Below, in pieces: positions 58,245 to 64,000 of a stretch of DNA of 64,000 bases. Where the stretch lies: positions 1 to 64,000 of the forward strand of contig CAKQYU010000006.1 in assembly GCA_934293575.1 (NCBI GenBank). Reading direction: 5' to 3'. The first letter of the stretch is position 1. Every line of letters begins with the position of its first letter. Under the pieces are notes generated by a model. It was not told the origin of the DNA. It worked only from the letters and a program-made list of their open reading frames with translations, and did no database searches. The DNA comes from an uncultured Lachnospiraceae bacterium. GTDB taxonomy: Bacteria > Bacillota > Clostridia > Lachnospirales > Lachnospiraceae. Position numbers and translations under genes: made by a program.

Positions 58245-58290
58245 AAAATCAATTACCTCCGTTAAAATCACTCTTTGCCAGATACCATCT

Positions 58291-58343
58291 GACAAAAAAG
58301 AAAGAGCCGCTTACTTTCAAAATTACTTGAAAATAAGCGGCTC
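58291..58343 (-). terminator. Terminator upstream of parB
   Basis: GAGCCGCTTA (58304-58313) and TAAGCGGCTC (58334-58343) form a 10-bp perfect stem; on the minus strand a run TTTCTTTTTT follows. It would end rlmD-operon transcripts. Bases 58344-58534 hold no gene and no clear element; they are the likely right junction of the element. Confidence 0.75.
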
Positions 58344-58534
58344 AGACCACTTTGTTACTTTATTGAATTGTTAGTTATTTTTGATGAAATATGAACAACA
58401 GATTTTTGTGTTTCCGAACTACACCCTCACAACCACTTGGACGTTTACTCCGTTGGAAATTGCCTTTTTCTTCTCTTTTCGGTCACTTTGGGAGAAGAGT
58501 ATATGTCGCTCAAAGTGCCTAAATTCAAGGAGTT

Positions 58535-60058
58535 TCAGGTATTTTTCCTTTGGAGCAGTGTTACGCACTCCACATGCAACGTCCCCGGAAATTGATCAAT
58601 CCCACAAGCCTTTACCACACGATATCCCCTTGCCTGCAAAACCACCAAATCCCTGGCAAGAGAAGTTGGCTTGCAGGAAATATATACCATTTCATCCACA
58701 CCATAGTTGATGATTTTTTCCAATGCCTTCGGGTTAATACCGTCTCTTGGCGGATCAAGAACTATAATATCCGGCTTTTCTTCAATATCATCAATCACCT
58801 TCAACACATCTCCGGCAATAAATTCACAGTTATCAAGACCGTTTAATTTTGCATTTTCCTTTGCAGCCTCCACCGCTTCTTCTACAATTTCAACACCGAT
58901 TACCTCTTTGGCAACAGGGGCTAGCATCTGTGCAATCGTTCCCGTTCCACTATACAAATCAAAGATTACTTTATCCTTCGTCTCTCCTATATAAGAGCGC
59001 GCCGTATCATAAAGCACCTCCGCACCTTTTGAATTGGTCTGAAAAAATGAAAACGGTGAAATCTTAAATTTTAATCCCAGAATTTCTTCATATACATAAT
59101 CCTGACCATACAACTTAATAATCTTTTCCGGAACAACGGCATCTGACAGACTATCATTTAATGTATGCAAAATACCGACAATCTTTCCATTTAAAGGAAG
59201 TGCCAATAACCGCTCCTGTAACTTATCAAGCATCAGATAATCCTTTACTTCTTTATATTTTTCCGCTGTAATCTGTTTTTCCCCTGTTGTTTCATCCGTA
59301 TATAAATTTGACTGCGGATAATTTTTTGTCTGTGTCGTAGTAACAAGATTGATTAAAATATCCTTTCCTGTTGCAGTCTGCCGAATTACCAGATGGCGAA
59401 GACTTCCCAAATGCTGCATCTTCTTATAATAAGGGATTTCATTTTCCGTAAAAAAATCCAGTACCGTTTGTAATATACGGGTATAATCCTCGTCTACAAT
59501 CTTACAGTGATTTACGGTTACCACATCATAAAAACTCCCCTTTTTATGCATACCAAGTGCAAGCGGGCCATCTTTATATTCATCACCAAAAGAAAACTCC
59601 ATCTTATTACGATATCCCTGCTGCACCGGACTTTTCTTAATTCCGTCCCATACATAAGAAGAAGAAATCACTTCATCCAACAAAGATTTCACCTGATTTT
59701 CCTTTAACTGTAACTGATTATTATAACTAAGTGTCTGATATGCACAGCCTCCGCATATTCCAAAATGCGGACAGACCGGTTCTGTATCCTCTATCGAAGA
59801 AGGTTCCAATACTTCCAGTAATCTTCCTTCTCCTCCGCCATTGCGCATCTTTTTCACCGAAAACCGAACCTTTTGTCCCTTCAATGCACCCTTTACCGAA
59901 AATGTTTTTTCGACGGTTTCTGTATCCCAGACGGTATTTCCGTCTTCATCCTTTTTTTCTGTTCCCGGAATCTTTCTTTCCTCTGTTACCGTTATATATC
60001 CTTTATTAGGAAAGGTGTAGCGACTCACTACACCTTCTAAAATTTGTCCTTTTTTCAT
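58535..60058 (-). CDS. rlmD: 23S rRNA (uracil-C5)-methyltransferase
   Basis: A 507-residue RNA methyltransferase (RumA type) using SAM. It has a TRAM domain (residues ~1-85), iron-sulfur cysteines in CPHFGICGGCAYQ (~98-110), SAM motif IFDLYSGTGTIAQML and the catalytic cysteine in YISCKPTSLARDL, followed by HVECVTLL. The closing QRKNT is a plain short tail. rlmD is a known insertion site for integrative elements in Clostridia, and the parB end of the second element lies 290 bases past its stop. Last gene of a five-gene operon. Confidence 0.9.
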   Translation of the reverse strand: MKKGQILEGVVSRYTFPNKGYITVTEERKIPGTEKKDEDGNTVWDTETVEKTFSVKGALKGQKVRFSVKKMRNGGGEGRLLEVLEPSSIEDTEPVCPHFGICGGCAYQTLSYNNQLQLKENQVKSLLDEVISSSYVWDGIKKSPVQQGYRNKMEFSFGDEYKDGPLALGMHKKGSFYDVVTVNHCKIVDEDYTRILQTVLDFFTENEIPYYKKMQHLGSLRHLVIRQTATGKDILINLVTTTQTKNYPQSNLYTDETTGEKQITAEKYKEVKDYLMLDKLQERLLALPLNGKIVGILHTLNDSLSDAVVPEKIIKLYGQDYVYEEILGLKFKISPFSFFQTNSKGAEVLYDTARSYIGETKDKVIFDLYSGTGTIAQMLAPVAKEVIGVEIVEEAVEAAKENAKLNGLDNCEFIAGDVLKVIDDIEEKPDIIVLDPPRDGINPKALEKIINYGVDEMVYISCKPTSLARDLVVLQARGYRVVKACGIDQFPGTLHVECVTLLQRKNT

Positions 60059-60106
60059 TTATTAAATCCTTTCAGCCATTCCAAAACTGCTTTTATTTTT
60101 TTCGGT

Positions 60107-60622
60107 TTAATAAAACCCTTCGTAAAAATCCCGCAAGGAAGATTTTAACTCCCCCTGATGATAATGCAGTTCTCCCTTATCATCCAATTCTATAATCATA
60201 AATGTATGTTTTCTGCCTTCCTGTCTCGGATAAGAAATACTACCGGGATTTAAGATAGTTACCTCCCCACGCTGCAAAAAAGGGACATGTGTATGTCCAT
60301 ACATTACAATATCATATCCGTTATCCAATGCGTATTGACGAAGATGTTCAACACCTCCACCCACATAAAAACGATGCCCATGTGTAATAAATACCTTTTT
60401 ATCACCAATCATAAATGAATCAGATGCAGGCAGATCAATATCATAGTCATTATTTCCCGCTACCATATGACACTCACAGCCCGCTAACTGACGTATATAT
60501 TCCGGTCCACGCTCAATATCGCCAAGATGAATAAACATATCAATATCGCCAACCTGCTCAATTACCTGTTTTACATCATCATTTTTTCCATGGGAATCAC
60601 TTATTACCAGTATTCTCATCAT
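60107..60622 (-). CDS. YfcE-like metallophosphoesterase
   Basis: A 171-residue calcineurin-like phosphoesterase of the YfcE/MJ0936 group. Metal motifs: ISDSHGKNDD, HLGDIERG, GNNDYD, THGH and GHTHVP. These enzymes hydrolyse phosphodiesters with Mn2+; the natural substrate is unknown. It lies between rdgB and rlmD in one operon, a neighbourhood common in Firmicutes. Confidence 0.88.
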   Translation of the reverse strand: MMRILVISDSHGKNDDVKQVIEQVGDIDMFIHLGDIERGPEYIRQLAGCECHMVAGNNDYDIDLPASDSFMIGDKKVFITHGHRFYVGGGVEHLRQYALDNGYDIVMYGHTHVPFLQRGEVTILNPGSISYPRQEGRKHTFMIIELDDKGELHYHQGELKSSLRDFYEGFY

Positions 60623-60655
60623 CTTATTGTTCTCCTATTATTCCAAAACAACAAT

Positions 60656-61237
60656 CTACAGTACTTCTTTTATCATTTGGAGAGCTCGTCCGCGATGACT
60701 GATTTTATTCTTCTCTTCCGGACTTAACTGTGCTGTTGTCTTTCCGTATTCCGGAACCACAAAAATCGGATCGTATCCAAATCCGTTCTCACCCTGCTCC
60801 TCATAACCGATAAGACCTTCAATCGTACCACGCTTTGTTATAACACGTCCATCCGGAAATGCTGCTGCAATCGCACACACAAAGCGAGCCGTCCGTTGTT
60901 CCTCCGGAACTCCCTCTAAATTATCAATAATCTTCTGATTCTTAATTCTGTAAGAAGTATCTTCTCCCATCCATCTTGCCGACATGATTCCCGGCTTCTT
61001 ATCCATATAATCCACTTCCAGTCCGGAATCATCCGCTAACACGATACAATTTGCAATTTTGCTGATTGCCGTTGCCTTGATTGTCGCATTCTCCTCAAAT
61101 GTCTTACCATCCTCTACGATATCCACATCAATTCCCACTTCCTTCATAGAAAGAATCTCATAATCCAAATCCCCTAAAATCATGCGGATTTCTTTCATTT
61201 TATGTTCATTTCCCGTTGCAAAAATTAATTTTTCCAT
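60656..61237 (-). CDS. rdgB: XTP/dITP diphosphatase (RdgB/HAM1)
   Basis: A 193-residue house-cleaning NTPase that removes XTP and ITP from the nucleotide pool. FATGNEHKMKEI at the N-terminus, ADDSGLEV (catalytic section), GYEEQGENGFGYDPIF and the final SHRGRA match the family. AGAGGA precedes the ATG at 61237; an ATG two codons earlier sits on the ribosome site. Confidence 0.92.
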   Translation of the reverse strand: MEKLIFATGNEHKMKEIRMILGDLDYEILSMKEVGIDVDIVEDGKTFEENATIKATAISKIANCIVLADDSGLEVDYMDKKPGIMSARWMGEDTSYRIKNQKIIDNLEGVPEEQRTARFVCAIAAAFPDGRVITKRGTIEGLIGYEEQGENGFGYDPIFVVPEYGKTTAQLSPEEKNKISHRGRALQMIKEVL

Positions 61238-61250
61238 TTTCATTCCTCTT

Positions 61251-62405
61251 TCATTCCTGTATCTCTCTTTTCGGTGGTCTCGGTCCCATATACTGATAAA
61301 AATAGGACTTAATCATACCGTTATAAATCTTCCGGTTTTTCGTTGCCTTTGCTCCGTAAAAGCGTTCCGCATCCTCATATGAAGTAATAATAAATTTCGA
61401 CCAGGTATCCAATCTGCCAAATGCAATTCCCATCTCTTTATAAAGCTTTGGTAGATCCGCTTTATCCTCTAATCGTTCTCCGTATGGTGGATTTGTTATA
61501 ATAAATCCGTATTTCTTCGGACTTGACAAATCACGCATATCACGTTGTTGGAAATGAATATGCTCCTCAACGCCCGCATCCCTTGCATTTTTCATGGCAC
61601 ATTTAATGATATCTCCATCCAGATCATATCCCTGAATGTTCATTTTAATATCACGCAGTATATTATCCTCAGCCTCTGTTATTGCGTCATACCATGCTTT
61701 CTTCGGTAAAAGGTTCTTCCAGTTTTCCGCTGTAAATTCCCGATTCATTCCCGGTGCAATATTCGCTCCTATCATGGCAGCCTCAATCGGAAACGTTCCG
61801 CTTCCGCAAAACGGATCAACCAAAATCCGATCCCTCTTCCATGGTGTCAACAAAATCAAAGCAGCTACCAACGTCTCGGAAATCGGAGCCTTACCGACCA
61901 AGGTACGATATCCCCGCTTATGTAAGGATGTTCCTGATGTGTCAAGCGCAATCGTTACAATATCCTTCATGATAAAAACACGAATCGGATAATCGCAACC
62001 CGTCTCTTCAAACCAGGTCACCCTGTATTTATATTTCAAATGATCGACAATTGCTTTTTTTACAATCGATTGAATATCCGAGCCGGAAAACAACTTTGAT
62101 TTATTCGTTGTTGCTTTCGTAACCCAGAATTTTCCATCTACCGGAATATATTCTTCCCACGCAAGTGCTTTTGTTCCCTCAAACAATTCATCAAATGTAG
62201 TAGCGCGGAAGCTGCCAACCTTAAGCATAATACGTTCTGCGGTACGAATAAAAATATTCGCCCTTGCCACTGCCGATAAATCGCCCTTAAAGGTAATCCG
62301 TCCGTCTGACACTTCCACAATTTCATATCCCAAATCTATAATTTCTCTTTTTAATACCGCTTCCAAGCCAAAATGGCAAGGAGCAATAAATTCATATTCT
62401 TTCAT
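61251..62405 (-). CDS. THUMP-domain class I RNA methyltransferase (RlmL/YpsC-like)
   Basis: A 384-residue SAM-dependent methyltransferase. The N-terminal THUMP domain (to residue ~165) starts at MKEYEFIAPCHFGLEAVLKR. The Rossmann part has VDPFCGSGTFPIEAAMIG and the catalytic NPPYGERL. It likely modifies 23S rRNA at guanine N2. GGTGA precedes the ATG at 62405; 25 upstream codons have no support. It belongs to the operon with rhodanese and rdgB. Confidence 0.88.
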   Translation of the reverse strand: MKEYEFIAPCHFGLEAVLKREIIDLGYEIVEVSDGRITFKGDLSAVARANIFIRTAERIMLKVGSFRATTFDELFEGTKALAWEEYIPVDGKFWVTKATTNKSKLFSGSDIQSIVKKAIVDHLKYKYRVTWFEETGCDYPIRVFIMKDIVTIALDTSGTSLHKRGYRTLVGKAPISETLVAALILLTPWKRDRILVDPFCGSGTFPIEAAMIGANIAPGMNREFTAENWKNLLPKKAWYDAITEAEDNILRDIKMNIQGYDLDGDIIKCAMKNARDAGVEEHIHFQQRDMRDLSSPKKYGFIITNPPYGERLEDKADLPKLYKEMGIAFGRLDTWSKFIITSYEDAERFYGAKATKNRKIYNGMIKSYFYQYMGPRPPKREIQE

Positions 62406-62481
62406 ATATTCACCCACTGATTTCTCTTTTAATACGTAATAATTATACGCATATACCGGTATAAACACAAGCAAAAACACA

Positions 62482-62784
62482 TTATTTTGTCAGAGAGCCA
62501 TTGTAGTTTTTCAATCCCCCAACACAATTTAACACACGATATCCCATTTCCGATAATTTATATGCCGCCTTTGTACTTGCTCCTCCCGTATCACAATACA
62601 AAATTAAGGTTCTATTCTTAGGAAGTGATACATATCCCTTTTCAATTCGCTCAAGAGGCAGATTTACCGCCATTGGAATATGTCCACTGCCAAATCGATT
62701 TGTACTTCTCACATCAACAATGATTGCATCCATTGCCAACGCCATCGGCAGCAATCGCCGGATATTAATGTTTTCAAATCTCAT
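62482..62784 (-). CDS. Rhodanese-like protein
   Basis: A 100-residue single rhodanese domain. Active-site loop: LILYCDTGGASTKAAY with the sulfur-binding cysteine; VDVRSTNRFGSGHIPMAVNL is the conserved first half. GAGGGAATC precedes the ATG at 62784. It opens the housekeeping operon. The sulfur acceptor is unknown. Confidence 0.85.
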   Translation of the reverse strand: MRFENINIRRLLPMALAMDAIIVDVRSTNRFGSGHIPMAVNLPLERIEKGYVSLPKNRTLILYCDTGGASTKAAYKLSEMGYRVLNCVGGLKNYNGSLTK

Positions 62785-62814
62785 GATTCCCTCAACATTC
62801 CTTCTTACTATTAA

Positions 62815-62882
62815 AATATTCAAACAGGATACGGTTGTGTCAAAAAACATGGATTCCCAAATCCACAAAAAACAAGTATAAT
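62815..62882. promoter_or_regulatory. Divergent promoters of the rhodanese operon and nitroreductase gene
   Basis: Minus strand: TTGACA (62838-62843), 17 bases, AATATT (62815-62820). Plus strand: TATAAT (62877-62882) without a clear -35 box, 35 bases before the nitroreductase ATG. Confidence 0.65.
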
Positions 62883-62916
62883 GAATTCATAAAATGAACT
62901 TACAAGGAGGAAGCAT

Positions 62917-63459
62917 ATGGAAGCAATCGAATGTATCAAAACACGAAGAAGTATCCGTAAATTTAAGGAAGATATTGTGGAGCATGCAACTGTTGAAAAA
63001 ATTATCGAAGCAGCAAGCCTGTCTCCATCATGGAAAAACACCCAGATTGTCCGCTATAACATCGTAGAAGACAAAAAAACATTAGAAGAAATCGCAAATA
63101 ACTGTGTATTGGATTTTGAATTTAATCAGAAAACAATATCCCGTGCACCGGAATTAGTTGTAGTCAGTATGATTGAAAAACGCTGCGGATATGAAAGAGA
63201 CGGAAGCTATTCAACCTCAAAGGAAGACCGCTGGGAAATGTTTGATGCCGGAATTGCAACACAGACCTTTTGTCTGGCAGCACATGACCTTGGTGTGGGA
63301 ACCGTAATCCTTGGTATTTTTGATGAAGATAAAGTTGCCAAAGCAATCTCCCTTCCGGAAGGTCAGAAGGTTGCCGCTTTGATTGTAATGGGATATCCAA
63401 ATCAGGAATGTGAAGCACCAAAAAGAAAGTCCGTTGAAGAACTGGTAACTTATTTATAG
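62917..63459 (+). CDS. Nitroreductase family protein
   Basis: A 180-residue FMN-dependent oxidoreductase. MEAIECIKTRRSIRKFKED is the classic start with the FMN-phosphate RRSIR motif; ASLSPSWKNTQ and AAHDLGVGTVILGIFDEDKV complete the fold. It uses NAD(P)H to reduce nitro groups or quinones; the physiological substrate is unknown. AAGGAGG precedes the ATG. Single gene, convergent with the transketolase gene. Confidence 0.88.
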   Translation: MEAIECIKTRRSIRKFKEDIVEHATVEKIIEAASLSPSWKNTQIVRYNIVEDKKTLEEIANNCVLDFEFNQKTISRAPELVVVSMIEKRCGYERDGSYSTSKEDRWEMFDAGIATQTFCLAAHDLGVGTVILGIFDEDKVAKAISLPEGQKVAALIVMGYPNQECEAPKRKSVEELVTYL

Positions 63460-63466
63460 AAAACAA

Positions 63467-63524
63467 AATCCCCGACACGGATTTTTCTGATTTGTCAGAA
63501 ATTCATATCGGGGATTATTTTTTA
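63467..63524. terminator. Bidirectional terminator
   Basis: AATCCCCGA (63467-63475) and TCGGGGATT (63508-63516) form a 9-bp stem, extended by an inner TTTCTGA/TCAGAAA arm, with A and T runs on its two sides. It serves the convergent nitroreductase and transketolase genes. Confidence 0.85.
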
Positions 63525-63526
63525 TA

Positions 63527-64000
63527 TTATAAATTTTCTTTAATCTGTTGATAAATTCCTTCTGCATCTAATTGATACTTATGCAATAATTCAACCGCCG
63601 GTCCGGACTCACCAAATTTATCACGAATTCCAATCTTATAAACCGGTGCCGGATATTTTTCACAAAGCACATCACATACTGCCGAACCAAGTCCACCAAT
63701 AATAGAATGTTCCTCAACCGTAAACAACTTCTTTGTTTCTTTTGCCGCTTTCACCAAAATATCTTCATCAATCGGTTTAATTGTATGGATATTGATAATT
63801 CTTGCATCAATACCATCCTTTTCAAGCATCTTAGCTGCCTCCAATGCAAAACCAACCTCTAACCCGGTTGCAACAATCGTAATATCTTTTCCCTCACGAA
63901 GAGTAACACCCTTGCCTAATTCAAACTTGTATTCCGGATTATCATTAATAACCGGTGCTGCAAGTCTTCCAAACCGGAGATATACCGGTCCAACATGTTC
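63527..64000 (-). CDS. Transketolase C-terminal subunit (partial, runs off the window)
   Basis: The 157 readable residues are the C-terminal part of a transketolase: HVGPVYLRFGR, KDITIVATGLEVGFALEAAK, IDARIINIHTIKPID and TVEEHSIIGGLGSAV. This part carries the pyrimidine-binding region's end and the C-terminal domain. In Clostridia a split transketolase is common, this one being the smaller second subunit. The start lies beyond 64000. Role: non-oxidative pentose phosphate pathway. Confidence 0.85.
   Translation of the reverse strand, partial: EHVGPVYLRFGRLAAPVINDNPEYKFELGKGVTLREGKDITIVATGLEVGFALEAAKMLEKDGIDARIINIHTIKPIDEDILVKAAKETKKLFTVEEHSIIGGLGSAVCDVLCEKYPAPVYKIGIRDKFGESGPAVELLHKYQLDAEGIYQQIKENL

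Larger units (their letters stand above)
37300..58290. mobile_element. Integrated plasmid-like mobilizable element carrying an immunity-gene array
   Basis: One end has a large serine recombinase (37790-39502); the other has parR, parM, tnpV and parB on the same strand, with relaxase and mobC between. The interior holds an RNA-rich control region, RhuM and about 20 small immunity-like genes. The right limit is probably the terminator region before rlmD (58291-58534). The left limit is near the inverted repeat at 37333-37417. I found no direct repeats long enough to fix the ends, so both limits are approximate. Confidence 0.65.

Noticed and set aside
37300..58600. Attempt to find direct repeats marking both ends of the second element, including an rlmD 3'-end duplication
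   Set aside because: No stretch from the rlmD end (for example GGAGCAGTG) recurs near 37.3-37.8 kb, so the exact attachment sites stay open.
1..64000. CRISPR arrays, tRNA and rRNA genes, prophage structural genes
   Set aside because: No regularly spaced repeats, cloverleaf-like or rRNA-like sequences, and no capsid, terminase or tail genes were seen. The recombinases and ORF6N/RhuM genes are explained by mobilizable elements.

Overview
The window reads as chromosomal DNA of a low-GC, Gram-positive gut anaerobe, most likely a Lachnospiraceae (Clostridia). This rests on AT-rich coding with strong AGGAGG ribosome sites, CsoR/CopA copper control, a GH2 beta-galactosidase with an AraC activator, Tn4451-type (TnpX/TnpW/TnpV) mobile modules and AbiE-type genes. 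The genus is not determined. I see no rRNA, tRNA or CRISPR array.

Layout. (1) 1-~5.3 kb: right part of a mobilizable Tn4451-like element (sigma-like protein, a GC-rich inverted-repeat region that may be oriT, MobC, relaxase, TnpW, TnpX large serine recombinase). Its left end is outside the window. (2) 5.4-18.4 kb: host core on the minus strand: fructokinase and LUD protein; a GntR-controlled ABC-2/CPBP operon with a readable promoter and operator; an alpha/beta hydrolase; an ECF sigma-membrane protein-ABC operon; and csoR-copA with two CsoR operators. (3) 18.5-27 kb: lacZ with a divergent AraC regulator, tcdA, a decayed ArsC/Spx gene, an NSS transporter and a large unknown protein. (4) 27-37.3 kb: accessory region: an AbiEi/AbiEii module plus a second AbiEi-like gene bracketed by two ~95-bp direct repeats, an XRE-HTH/PurM fusion protein, and a decayed polymorphic-toxin neighbourhood (orphan toxin C-terminus, immunity-like and membrane proteins, an XRE protein fused to a nuclease-like domain). 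(5) ~37.3-58.3 kb: an integrated plasmid-like mobilizable element with a large serine recombinase at one end and ParR/ParM/TnpV/ParB at the other, relaxase and MobC in between, a structured RNA candidate, RhuM, and a compact array of about 20 small co-directional genes that look like orphan immunity genes. (6) 58.5-64 kb: host core again: a five-gene RNA/nucleotide housekeeping operon (rhodanese, THUMP methyltransferase, RdgB, YfcE-like, RlmD), a nitroreductase and the C-terminal part of a transketolase.

Main interpretation. Region 5 looks like a Firmicutes counterpart of the recombinase-associated acquired interbacterial defence (rAID) loci described in Bacteroidales. It is a mobile platform that carries a bank of immunity genes without their toxins, here with its own mobilization and actin-type partition functions. 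Region 4 holds remnants of the toxin side of such conflicts. The most unusual single proteins are the HTH-PurM fusion (29979-31229) and the HTH-nuclease-like fusion (35754-36671). Family assignments come from reading the sequence and remembered family motifs; no database search was run.
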